Shown: piece after piece, positions 35,839-44,781 of the stretch
Numbering within the stretch: position 1 is the first letter of the stretch
Layout: every line of letters starts with the position of its first letter
Source of the DNA: Lewinellaceae bacterium
GTDB taxonomy: Bacteria; Bacteroidota; Bacteroidia; Chitinophagales; Saprospiraceae
Direction: 5' to 3'
Length of the DNA: 64,000 bases
NCBI GenBank assembly: GCA_020636225.1
Contig: JACJYI010000003.1
Location: forward strand, 496,001-560,000
Made by a program: the position numbers and the translations under genes
Notes under the pieces: generated by a model
What the model was told of the DNA's origin: nothing
Seen by the model: the letters and a program-made list of their open reading frames with translations, nothing else
Databases searched by the model: none

Positions 35839-37272
35839 TTATTTCGGAACGTTACGCAGGATGACGACCTGGCCACCTTCCTTGTTGTTGGACACACCCG
35901 ATCCATCGGAGTTCAGGAATTTCTCTTCCTGCCAGGTGTGTGGGTGGATATTGCAGAGGAATGTGTTGGGTTCGCCGATGATATCGGAGATATCATACAT
36001 GGCTCCGAACTCCCAGCAACCAAAACGGGTTTCACCCGTGGTGTTGTACTTGCTGTTGAACGCCGGATTGTTGCGCTGGTGGTCCATGGTCAGGAAGGGG
36101 ACATACTGGCCGGTCTTGATGTTGTACTGCCAGATATAACTGTCATGCTTGGCATCCGGGTAGTAGGAATCGCCGTCCTCCTGGATATAGACGTAGTTTT
36201 CGGTGGCGCAGACGTTGTCGGGATTGATCAGATCGTTACCGGGGTCTTTCACGCCATCAGCGACCGGAGTCAATTTGCCCTTGAGCGGGTTGCTGGCATC
36301 AAAGATCAGTCGGTACATCCGACCCCATTCGGTCTTGCCGACCTGACCCAGCTGGCCTGTGGCGACGAAATAGAGTTCGCGACTATTGGCTCCACCACCT
36401 TTCCGGTAATCGAGGTCTTCGACGCGGGCAAACTGGATGGCCAGTTTGCTGGCAGCCTGGGCTTCGATCTCTGCACCGGTTGCCGTGCTGGCATTGTCGA
36501 TGGCAACAAACTCGACATCATAGGTCTGGCCGACAGCCATGTTGGTCTCGACCGGGTCCTGGTTGGTGCGACGCAGGAAGTACAGGCTGCCGTTATTCAG
36601 GTCACCCACCGTATTGGATACATACAGGACGACCTGGCCATTGCCGGCATCTTCCCCGATCACGATGACCGTTTTGCCCGGATAGGCGTCCTTGGGCAGG
36701 GGGACTGCATTTTCCATGCTGGCCCGTCCGAGAGCAGGTACCACCCGGTCGGTGCGCTTCTTGTCGGAAGCAGGTCCAAATGGGTCAATGGCATGCACGC
36801 GGGAGTCGGCTCCGCTTTCACCGGCCGTCAGGAAGATCGGACCAAAGCCGTGTTCTTCAAAGGTGGCCAGTGTTGCCGAGCAGAGGCGGGTCATGCCACC
36901 ATCACCATCTACGATGTACTCGCCGGAGATGGGAGTAAAGGTCTTGTCGAGCATCACTCGTGACACAGCACGGTGGATCTCATGGTTGTTCAGCATGATG
37001 TAGCCATCGCTGTTTGGGTCCTTCAGCAGGCCGGCACCATCCGGTTGGGCGCCAAAGATGAAATCCGGTGAGCCGGGGAGGACATCGTCACTGGAGATCA
37101 GCGAATACACCTCAACATTGGAAAAAGCCGGGAACATGGAGACCAGCTTGTCGTTCACCGACTTGTCCTTGAATTCAATGGCGGTGCCATTGTCATCCTT
37201 GGAACAGGAGGTGATCAGCAGTGCGGCCATGGCCAGGAAACCGAAAGCCAGGAGAAAGGAATGTTTTTTCAT
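35839..37272 (-). CDS. PhoX-like (DUF839) secreted lipoprotein
   Basis: This protein of 477 residues has a lipoprotein signal ending in LITSC (cysteine 23; start at 37272 chosen to fit it). It belongs to the PhoX/DUF839 family of calcium-iron beta-propeller phosphatases and relatives. Markers are GYIMLNNHEIHRA, GGMTRLCSATLATF, GRASMENAVPLP, the acidic GEDAGNGQVVLYV, and FGCWEFGAMYDI. It is probably periplasmic or cell-surface. Alkaline phosphatase activity is plausible, but many members are uncharacterised. Confidence 0.8.
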   Translation of the reverse strand: MKKHSFLLAFGFLAMAALLITSCSKDDNGTAIEFKDKSVNDKLVSMFPAFSNVEVYSLISSDDVLPGSPDFIFGAQPDGAGLLKDPNSDGYIMLNNHEIHRAVSRVMLDKTFTPISGEYIVDGDGGMTRLCSATLATFEEHGFGPIFLTAGESGADSRVHAIDPFGPASDKKRTDRVVPALGRASMENAVPLPKDAYPGKTVIVIGEDAGNGQVVLYVSNTVGDLNNGSLYFLRRTNQDPVETNMAVGQTYDVEFVAIDNASTATGAEIEAQAASKLAIQFARVEDLDYRKGGGANSRELYFVATGQLGQVGKTEWGRMYRLIFDASNPLKGKLTPVADGVKDPGNDLINPDNVCATENYVYIQEDGDSYYPDAKHDSYIWQYNIKTGQYVPFLTMDHQRNNPAFNSKYNTTGETRFGCWEFGAMYDISDIIGEPNTFLCNIHPHTWQEEKFLNSDGSGVSNNKEGGQVVILRNVPK

Positions 37273-37577
37273 CGGAGGATCTTTTTGAATTTCGGGCAAA
37301 GCTATCGGTGGTATGTTATGGCAAAATGTCCATCGTCTTAAGTTCCGGTCAAGGGAAGGTTAACTGTTCCTGTTGGGTCAGGTGGTGGTCCCGGTGTCGT
37401 CAGGTGTTCATACTGTTCAGGTCCGGGCCTGGCCGCTCCATTCCGGGGAATTGTTCATCAAGGTTGATACTCAATCCGATCGGGGTGGATGAAGCGTAGC
37501 CACTGTTCCTTCAGGATGCGATCAGATCGTTATATTTGATGGTCAGCCCTCCCGATCTTCCTTCAATCCGTTCCGCC
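37273..37577. other. Divergent intergenic region
   Basis: This 305-bp gap lies between the starts of the PhoX-like and patatin genes and should hold both promoters. Apart from the TATATTTG box at 37531 I see no other clear element and no gene. Confidence 0.5.
37531..37538 (+). promoter_or_regulatory. Bacteroidota -7 box before the patatin gene
   Basis: TATATTTG is an exact TAnnTTTG match, 39 bp before the ATG at 37578. It overlaps the open frame starting at 37536, so transcription would begin after that frame's first codons. This supports the start at 37578. No TTG is seen at the expected -33 spacing. Confidence 0.5.
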
Positions 37578-40040
37578 ATGCGCTCTTCCCCTGAATCCGT
37601 CCGGCAGTTTCTCGATCACGATCAATCCTGCCTGCAACGCCTGCGTGCGCTCTGGCGGATCATTGCCGACCAGTGGCAGGCCTGGCGGGCGACCAAAGGC
37701 TGGACGGAGGAAGCCCGGCTGATCCTGACCGTCCTTCGATTCATCTGGAAACACGGGGTGCTGATCGTCATGATCCTGGTGCCCATCCTTCTGCTGTGGC
37801 TCATGGACCAGGGGCGCGACCTGATCCTCAACCTGTTCCAGTCGCGCGGCTCAGGGTTTTATGCCAGCGATTATATCCGCATGCTCTGGATGCTGGCCAT
37901 GCTGACCCTCCAGGCCTATGCCATCTGGGTGATCCCGAATTTCTATATCCGGGCTGAGATCGAGAAACAGAAAAAGATGGATCTGCTGGTCAGCCAGGGG
38001 GTGACCAGGGATCAACTGCCCTTCGGGGGCACCATCAGCATGTCCTCCAATTTCCTGCGGCTGCTGTCAATCCTGCCCCTGGGCCTGTACGGGATCACCT
38101 TTGCCATTCGGGTCCAGGTGACCCCCAACTGGTCCATCGGTTACTGGGGCGTGAATGCCGTCCTGGCTGTCCTGCTCCTGCTGGGAGGGATCTGTGCCGG
38201 ATACGGATTGCGGCGGTTGAGGGAAGTGGCGGGTCTGATCGTGGCCATCATCCTGGTCATCCCCATCGGCTTTGCCCTGGTGCTGGGGTATTTTCCCAAT
38301 CAGCCGGAGCTGGCCTATGCCGTCCTGGGGAACAGCTTGCTGATCTGTTCCATCCTCCTCTTTGCCCTCTTCCATCGGTGGGAGCGGCGATTTGATGCGG
38401 CGGATCCGACCCGGGCCCGGCAGTTGGCCTGGCTGGCCGGACAGATCTACCGGTACGTCGGATTGGGTGTCCTGGTCTTTGGCCTGATGTTGATGTTCTG
38501 GCCGAACACTATGCGGATGGCCACCATCCCCGTCCTGATCTTTTTTGTCGCCGCCTATATCCTGGTCATCAACCTGGTGACCTACTGGTATCATCTCCTG
38601 CGTCCCACCCGTCAGCTGATCTTCTGGGGTGGGGTGGGAGTAATCATCCTGTTGATGGTACTGCGGCCGAGCAAGGGGCATTATGTCCATTTGGTGGACC
38701 GCACGGTTGATGAGCCCCGAATCAGCTATGCCGACTACCAATCGGCCTGGCTGTCCGGGCGATTGGGACAGGATAGCATCTGCTCGCCGGTGATCTACCT
38801 GGTGGCAGGAGAGGGAGGAGGCAGTCGCGCGGCCTTCTGGACCAGCCGTTTGCTGGGCAAACTGGATTCGGCATCCGGATACCGGTTTGCCGATCGTCTG
38901 TTCGCCTTGTCGACCGTGTCGGGCAGTTCGGCAGGCACCTCGGCCTGGTACAAGCTGTTGCGGTTTACGGATAGCCAGGCACTGGATCCGGAACAGAAGG
39001 ATCGGATCGGGCGACGGTTCTCCAGCCGGACCTTCGGCCACAACTTCGTGACGGGATCCATCATCGATATCCTCACCCGCGACCTGTTCAAGCTGGTGAC
39101 GCTCAATATCTGGCGTTCCGATCGCAACCTTCGGTTACAGGAAGAGGAGAATTACGGATTTCTATTTGGCCTGGGCAAGCAAACCCTGGAGATCCGGAAC
39201 ACCTACAAGCGCGGCTCTTGCAACGCCGATTCCCTGGAAGTGCCTGGAGGCAGGCACCTGGTCATCCCCAACCTGCATTTCACCGGATTGCCGGACCTCT
39301 ACCAGGATGAGTCGGGCCAGCCGGTCACTCGCTGGCCCCTGTTGCTCTTCAACACCACCCATATGCAAACCGGCCGTCGGGGCGTGCTCAGTCCGGTACG
39401 ATTGGACGACCGGATCTTTATCGATGCCATTGATGTGATCGGCCAGCTGGAGGAAGTAGGTCGACGCCGGGTCAGGGGCAAGACCATCGCCCTGGGAACG
39501 GCCAACAACATGAGTGAGGCCTTCCCGGTCTTCTCCGCCTTCAGCTATGTGGACAGCGTAGGGAATTTCATGGATGGCGGGGCCTATGAGAACAAGGGCC
39601 TGACCACCATCCTGGAAGTCTATGGGGCCTTGCGTGCCGAACTGGACGCGGTCTGTCCGGAGGCACGGATCGTGGTGTTGGCCATGGAGAATGGCACCCC
39701 GTCCGACAAGGACATGACCCGGCCCATTCACCAGAGTCCGGCCATGTTGCTGCAGGCCTCCTCGGCACCCTTCACCTCGCAGACGGAGGCAGCACGCAAG
39801 CGGGCTGTACGTATGTTCGAGGGGCAGACCCGCGACAAGCTGATCTTTATGTCCTTGTCAGAGCGCAACGGGAATGACCCCATCCCTCTTGCCCGCGACC
39901 TGTCCATGCGATCCATGCAGATCATGGACCGGGCGGCAAGTGAAGAGCTGGATTCGGTGTTGTCCGTGTTGCGACCCCTGGATCCGCAGCTGTTCCATCG
40001 GGAGAGAACGGTTTCGCCCGTTCCGGATGAAGAGGAATGA
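37578..40040 (+). CDS. Membrane-anchored patatin-like phospholipase
   Basis: This 820-residue protein has an N-terminal half with about nine hydrophobic helices and a C-terminal patatin domain. The oxyanion loop is GEGGGSR (residues 411-417), the nucleophile is GSSAG with Ser451, and the catalytic Asp is in DGGAYENKG (Asp666). Patatins hydrolyse acyl groups from membrane lipids. Fusion to a large membrane domain is unusual and would hold the enzyme at the inner membrane. The start at 37578 is supported by the promoter position. It is monocistronic. Confidence 0.87.
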   Translation: MRSSPESVRQFLDHDQSCLQRLRALWRIIADQWQAWRATKGWTEEARLILTVLRFIWKHGVLIVMILVPILLLWLMDQGRDLILNLFQSRGSGFYASDYIRMLWMLAMLTLQAYAIWVIPNFYIRAEIEKQKKMDLLVSQGVTRDQLPFGGTISMSSNFLRLLSILPLGLYGITFAIRVQVTPNWSIGYWGVNAVLAVLLLLGGICAGYGLRRLREVAGLIVAIILVIPIGFALVLGYFPNQPELAYAVLGNSLLICSILLFALFHRWERRFDAADPTRARQLAWLAGQIYRYVGLGVLVFGLMLMFWPNTMRMATIPVLIFFVAAYILVINLVTYWYHLLRPTRQLIFWGGVGVIILLMVLRPSKGHYVHLVDRTVDEPRISYADYQSAWLSGRLGQDSICSPVIYLVAGEGGGSRAAFWTSRLLGKLDSASGYRFADRLFALSTVSGSSAGTSAWYKLLRFTDSQALDPEQKDRIGRRFSSRTFGHNFVTGSIIDILTRDLFKLVTLNIWRSDRNLRLQEEENYGFLFGLGKQTLEIRNTYKRGSCNADSLEVPGGRHLVIPNLHFTGLPDLYQDESGQPVTRWPLLLFNTTHMQTGRRGVLSPVRLDDRIFIDAIDVIGQLEEVGRRRVRGKTIALGTANNMSEAFPVFSAFSYVDSVGNFMDGGAYENKGLTTILEVYGALRAELDAVCPEARIVVLAMENGTPSDKDMTRPIHQSPAMLLQASSAPFTSQTEAARKRAVRMFEGQTRDKLIFMSLSERNGNDPIPLARDLSMRSMQIMDRAASEELDSVLSVLRPLDPQLFHRERTVSPVPDEEE

Positions 40041-40088
40041 TCCAGTCTGCCGTTCGCAGGGTGCTTCAGTGGCTGTCGCCACCTGGGC

Positions 40089-40138
40089 TGGGTAAAGGGT
40101 AAAGGGTAAAGGGCAAAGGGTGAAGGGCCAAGGGTGAA
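40089..40138. repeat. Heptanucleotide GGGTAAA-type repeat
   Basis: About six or seven imperfect copies of a GGGTAAA/GGGCAAA/GGGTGAA unit follow the patatin stop. The run is outside any gene. Confidence 0.7.
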
Positions 40139-40241
40139 GGTATCAACTTGGCGTCTTAGCGCCTTGGCGGTCTCCCCGATAAACAGCTCACCTCCGCCAC
40201 CTCCGACGATGAAAGACCGTCATAAAGATCCGCTCCCGTTT

Positions 40242-40980
40242 CGCCATTACAGGTCGTGCTATTTCGCCCCTTCAGGGCTTCCAGGAATTCTGTTCATATT
40301 CGTTGGGCGCTGCCCAACGCTCATCTATTTCGCCCCTTCAGGGCTGGGTCAGGAAAAGGTCAAGAGGTGATGTCATACTTTTTGAATGCACCCTCATAAA
40401 CTTATAAACTCATAACCTCCTCACTCCGCCATTTCAGGTCGTGCTATTTCGCCCCTTCAGGGCTCCCAGGTATTCCGTTCACATTCGTTGGGCGCTGCCC
40501 AACGCTGGGGTATTGCGCCCCTTCAGGGCTGGGTGCGATGGGAGTCAGGAAGTGATGTCATACATTTTAGAATGCACCCTCATAAACGAATAAACTCATA
40601 ACCTCCTCACCTCATAACCTCCTCACTCCGCCATTACAGGTCGTACTATTGCGCCCCTTCAGGGCTGGGTCAGGAAAAGGTCAAGAGGTGATGTCATACT
40701 TTTTGAATCCACCCTCATAAACTTATAAACTCATAAACGAATAAACTCATAACCTCCCGTTCCGCCATTACAAGTCGTGCTATTTCGCCCCTTCAGGGCT
40801 CCCAGGTATTCCGTTCACATTCGTTGGGCGCTGCCCAACGCTCGGGTATTTCGCCCCTTCAGGGCTGGGTCCGGAAAAGGTCAAAACGTGATGACACACT
40901 TTTTAGAGTACTCTCCATTAATACTCCCTTGAATGCTCCATTATAAACGAATAAACGAATAAACTCATAACCCAATAACC
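40242..40980. repeat. Tandem array of a hairpin-rich intergenic unit (four copies)
   Basis: Copies begin at about 40242, 40427, 40629 and 40763, each with CGCCATT(A/T)CA(A/G)GTCGT. A full unit is about 185-215 bp and contains two CGCCCCTTCAGGGCT motifs flanking a perfect hairpin, GTTGGGC-GCT-GCCCAAC. It also holds a stretch like GTGATGTCATACTTTTTGAA, then AT-rich ATAAACTCATAACC runs. The third copy lacks the middle hairpin. No open frame covers it. The flanking bases 40139-40241 and 40981-41031 are low complexity with no gene. Confidence 0.85.
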
Positions 40981-41031
40981 CAATAACTCAATAACCCCAT
41001 AACCTCCTCGACTCCTCCCCTCCTCAACTCC

Positions 41032-42432
41032 TCAACTCCTCCCCTTCCTCGTGAAATACCACCAGGCAGGCAGGCCAATGAGGATGAGCAGCAATCCCGT
41101 CATCGACTCCTTCGGGAAGACATAGAGGGTATTCCCCACCAGGACGATGCAGAAGACAATGAAGATGATAGGCATCCAGGGGTAACCAAAGGTCCTGGCC
41201 GTGATCTGTCCGCGTCGTTTGGCCAGGATGAGGCCCAGGGCGCCGGCCGCATAAAAGATGAAGGCGGCAAAGATGAGCATGTCGGTCAACTGGTCGAAGG
41301 TGCCGCTCAGGACCAGGATGCAGGACCAGACCATGGCAATGGTCAAAGCTTTTGCGGGGGTGTGGTATCTCGGATGGACCTCCCTGGCCGCCGGGAAAAA
41401 GACACCTTCCTGGGACATGCGGAAATACATGCGGGCGGCGGTCATCACCGTGGCATTGGCAGCGCCGAAGGTGCAGATCATGATGAGGATGGAAATGAAG
41501 AAATACCCGGCATTGCCCAGGGCATGACGGGCCACCTCCGCACCGGCGATCTGGTTGCCGGCTTCGTTGATCCCCCGCAGTTCGGGAATGCCCAGGATAT
41601 TGAGGTAGGCATAGTTGACAGCCAGGTACAGCAGCATGACCAGCAGGGTCCCGGACACGATGGCGATGGGCACGTTGCGGCGGGGATCCTTGAACTCACT
41701 GCTCATGAAGGTGATATTGATCCATCCGTCGTAGGCCCAGAAGGCGCTCAGCATGGCGGCGAACAGGGCGGAATACCAGCCCAATCCGGTCAGGTCGACG
41801 GGAACCGGCCCACTGTGGGCAAAGGCGTCGGTGCCACCGGTGTGGCTCAGGCCGAGGGCAATGATCAGGAGAATGCCCAGGATCTTCAGGGAGGAGGTGA
41901 TGTCGTTGAGGGCCCCACCCTTCTTTACCCCCCGGATATTGATCCAGGTCAAGCCGACAAGGGTGAGGATGGTCAGGATCTTGACCCCGCTGTTGGCGAA
42001 GGGGTAGATGAATCCGCCGATATTGAGATGTGCCCAGGCCTCCAGGGGATTGCCCAGGGGCATCAGGTTGTTCACCGACTCGGCAAACACATAAGCGATG
42101 GAGGCCGCGGAAGCGGAGCCGATCACCGAGAAGTAGGTCCAACCATAGAGGAAGCCGAAGAACTTCCCGTAGATCAGGCGCAGGTATTCATATTGCCCCC
42201 CGGCCTCCTCGGTCATGGTGGCCAGACCGGCAAAGGCAAAGGCCCCGAACATGGAGATCACCCCGGCCAGCAGCCAGGCCAGCAGGATATCGCCACTGTC
42301 CTGCATGGTCTCCGCCATGGGCGCGATCTTCTTGAAGATGCCGGACCCGATCATGGAGCTGGCCACCAGCAGGATGCCGGTGGAGAGGCCGAGGACGCGC
42401 AGGAGCTGGGGAGAGGAGGAGGGTTGGGACAT
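41032..42432 (-). CDS. APC-family amino acid permease
   Basis: This inner-membrane transporter has 466 residues and about twelve helices. The first helix has the family's GSGIFKK signature (LLVASSMIGSGIFKKIAP). Other hallmarks are a GGQYEYLRLIYGKFFGFLYGW segment (quoted in part), FWAYDGWINITFMSSEFKDP and RRNVPIAIVSG. It resembles the LAT/YkbA-type exchangers for neutral amino acids. The stop lies within low-complexity DNA, so the last few codons (KGRS) could have been altered by repeat growth. No neighbour suggests a substrate. Confidence 0.9.
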   Translation of the reverse strand: MSQPSSSPQLLRVLGLSTGILLVASSMIGSGIFKKIAPMAETMQDSGDILLAWLLAGVISMFGAFAFAGLATMTEEAGGQYEYLRLIYGKFFGFLYGWTYFSVIGSASAASIAYVFAESVNNLMPLGNPLEAWAHLNIGGFIYPFANSGVKILTILTLVGLTWINIRGVKKGGALNDITSSLKILGILLIIALGLSHTGGTDAFAHSGPVPVDLTGLGWYSALFAAMLSAFWAYDGWINITFMSSEFKDPRRNVPIAIVSGTLLVMLLYLAVNYAYLNILGIPELRGINEAGNQIAGAEVARHALGNAGYFFISILIMICTFGAANATVMTAARMYFRMSQEGVFFPAAREVHPRYHTPAKALTIAMVWSCILVLSGTFDQLTDMLIFAAFIFYAAGALGLILAKRRGQITARTFGYPWMPIIFIVFCIVLVGNTLYVFPKESMTGLLLILIGLPAWWYFTRKGRS

Positions 42433-42668
42433 CGTGTGGGTCAGGTTTGCAGGTGATGAAGGTAAGGGAATGACCTCAATTCGGTATCCGGATAATCGGA
42501 TGGATCCAGATGGCCGATCTTGTGCCTGATGGAACTCTTCCGTGGCGCATCCAGGTCAGCTGCCAGATGATCCGGACGCGATTCTGGCCCTGTTTTCGTA
42601 GACACATAGTGGATATCCTGTGGTCGACAAGGACAGGGTGCCATATCCCGCGGGTGGAATTGACCAGG

Positions 42669-43838
42669 ATGAGGATGATACAGAAGTTGCGATCAGTCAT
42701 GTTCAACGCTCCCGAATGGGTTACAGTCGGGGTAGTCCTGGCCATTGTGCTGGCCCGTCTGGCCGTGGGCAGTTTTGATCCCGGGCGATTTATCCTGGCG
42801 GAGAGGAGCCGTGTGGTGCTGGATGAATGGGTCCATCCCGTGACCCTGTATGACCAGGGGTACGACGGCCAGTTTTTCTACCGCTATGCCCTGGCGCCGT
42901 TCTCGGCGGACAAACCGTATGGCAAGAAGGTCGGAGACATGGGGGTCAAGGTGGATATTCCCACCTACCGCCGGGGCCGGGTGGTGTATCCCCTGGCGGC
43001 CTGGGTCCTGGCCCTGGGCCAACCCTGGGCGATTCCGTGGACCCTGATCCTGGTGAACATCCTGGCCATGGTCTGGCTGGTCCATCTGACCAGAAAGATC
43101 GCCATTCACTTTAATCAACCGGCCTGGTTGGCCTGGCTGCCCCTGGTCATCGGTGGCCTGTGGATGAGCCTGGCCCGCGACCTGTCCGACCTGCCGGCCT
43201 GTGCCCTGCTGGCCTGGGCCTGGTGGTCCCTCCTGGACGATCGACGATGGATGTTCCTGCTCGCGGCGACCCTGCTCCTGTACTGTCGGGAGGCCTCCGC
43301 TTTCCACTTGTTTCCGGCCTTTGTAGTGCTGGCGATCCGGGAAATCAGACTACGGCATTGGCTGGCGACCCTTTGGCTGGGCATTCCCTGGCTGATGTTG
43401 GCGGGTTGGACGCTATTCCTCCGTCACCTGTATCCGGTGGGTCAGCCGACTCTGTCCAGCCGCCTGGCCGCTCACTTCGACTGGCCGTTCCGGGGGATGG
43501 TCCAGGGTCTGGTTCAGGATGTGTTCGCGGCGAAGATCCTGGCGCTTGTTTGGGTTTTGGGCGTAGTGGCCACCGGCCTGTGGGTGTTCCTGGTACGGCG
43601 CCGGCACCTGCGCTGGACCTGGATGACCGTGGCCCTCCCTGTCAATATCATCCTGTGGATGGCATACGATGTACCCATCTATGGAGACATGTGGAGCTTT
43701 CTGCGGGTGTTGGCCCCGGTGATCCTGATGACCTTCTACTTCATCATCGAGCAGGGGGTGCGCATCCCCCGATGGCTGGCAGGCCTTTCCGCCGTCACTG
43801 CGGCCTCGGTGGTCTGGCTGACGATCTGGCAAGCCTGA
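42669..43838 (+). CDS. Polytopic membrane protein, cell-surface glycopolymer type
   Basis: This 389-residue integral membrane protein has about nine helices. The conserved N-terminal loop DQGYDGQFFYRYALAPFS followed by PTYRRGRVVYPLAAWVLA matches the AZOBR_p60025-type family, described as taking part in cell-surface glycopolymer formation and resembling GT-C glycosyltransferases. The start is uncertain: 42669, 42675 and 42699 are all possible, and the open frame reaches back to 42510 with non-membrane sequence. It is convergent with uppP. Activity is inferred from the family only. Confidence 0.7.
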   Translation: MRMIQKLRSVMFNAPEWVTVGVVLAIVLARLAVGSFDPGRFILAERSRVVLDEWVHPVTLYDQGYDGQFFYRYALAPFSADKPYGKKVGDMGVKVDIPTYRRGRVVYPLAAWVLALGQPWAIPWTLILVNILAMVWLVHLTRKIAIHFNQPAWLAWLPLVIGGLWMSLARDLSDLPACALLAWAWWSLLDDRRWMFLLAATLLLYCREASAFHLFPAFVVLAIREIRLRHWLATLWLGIPWLMLAGWTLFLRHLYPVGQPTLSSRLAAHFDWPFRGMVQGLVQDVFAAKILALVWVLGVVATGLWVFLVRRRHLRWTWMTVALPVNIILWMAYDVPIYGDMWSFLRVLAPVILMTFYFIIEQGVRIPRWLAGLSAVTAASVVWLTIWQA

Positions 43839-43844
43839 CCAGGA

Positions 43845-44624
43845 TCAGCCCATGGAACCCGCCCAAAGCAGGAACAGGATGCCGATGGCAATGCGATACC
43901 AGCCGAAACCGGCAAATCCATAGCGTTCCAGCAACTTGACAAACCAGATCACCGCCCCGATGGCGGTGACAAAGGCTACGACGAACCCGATGGCCAGGAG
44001 GATCCATTGATCGCCCGAGATGGTCCCTTCAAACTTCAGCAGGTCATAACCGCTGGCTGCGGCCATGGTGGGAATGGCCAGGAGAAAGGAGAATTCGGCC
44101 GCCTGTTTCTTGGACAGGCCATTGACCATGCCCCCGATGATGGTCGCCGCGGCCCGGGATACACCCGGGATCATGGAGATCACCTGGAACAGGCCGATGA
44201 ACAGGGCGGTCCGATAGGACAGCTGGGCCAGGTCGGCATGGTCATCTGCCTGTCGCGCATGCAATCGCTTGTCGATCACAATCAGGACCACACCTCCCAG
44301 GATGAGGGATACGGCCACCACCCAGTGGTTGAAGAGATAGGACTTGATGATCTTGTAGAACAGGAAACCGAGGACGGCACTGGGCAGAAAAGCCACAAAA
44401 AGCTTGACGTAGATCTCCGGTTTGAGCAGGAATTTGCGGGCATAGAGGAAGACGATGGCCAGGATGGCGCCAAGCTGGATGAAGATCTCGAAGGTCTTGG
44501 TGAATTCATCCTCCCCATGGCCCAGGAGGTGGGAGAGGAGGATCATGTGCCCGGTGGAGGAGATGGGCAGGAACTCGGTTAGGCCTTCGAGGATGGCTGT
44601 GAGGATGGCGTCAAGGGTGGTCAA
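43845..44624 (-). CDS. uppP: Undecaprenyl-diphosphatase
   Basis: This inner-membrane enzyme removes a phosphate from undecaprenyl diphosphate to recycle the lipid carrier for peptidoglycan and surface polymers; it also gives bacitracin resistance. It has 259 residues from a TTG start at 44624, chosen because homologues begin at TTLDAIL; an ATG at 44684 would add 20 residues. Catalytic motifs are present: the glutamate-rich EGLTEFLPISSTGH near residue 13 and PGVSRAAATI near 150. Around seven to eight helices are predicted. Confidence 0.92.
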   Translation of the reverse strand: MTTLDAILTAILEGLTEFLPISSTGHMILLSHLLGHGEDEFTKTFEIFIQLGAILAIVFLYARKFLLKPEIYVKLFVAFLPSAVLGFLFYKIIKSYLFNHWVVAVSLILGGVVLIVIDKRLHARQADDHADLAQLSYRTALFIGLFQVISMIPGVSRAAATIIGGMVNGLSKKQAAEFSFLLAIPTMAAASGYDLLKFEGTISGDQWILLAIGFVVAFVTAIGAVIWFVKLLERYGFAGFGWYRIAIGILFLLWAGSMG

Positions 44625-44723
44625 TGTGCAGGATTTGAAGGCGAAGATAGAGCGGAAGTGGGAAGGGCAGGCAGAAAGCACCAAATGAGGGAGTATTCTA
44701 AAAAGTGTGTCAACACTTTTTAG

Positions 44724-44772
44724 GCCCGGGGGATGCCCTGGAGGCCGTAGGCCGAAAGGGCATCCCCCGGGC
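44724..44772 (-). terminator. Large hairpin at the end of the IS256 element
   Basis: A perfect 15-bp GC-rich stem (44724-44738 with 44758-44772) lies between the transposase stop and the left inverted end. A smaller GGGC-TTC-GCCC hairpin overlaps its edge. It should stop transposase transcription from running out, or outside transcription from running in. Confidence 0.8.
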
Positions 44773-44781
44773 TTCGCCCGT

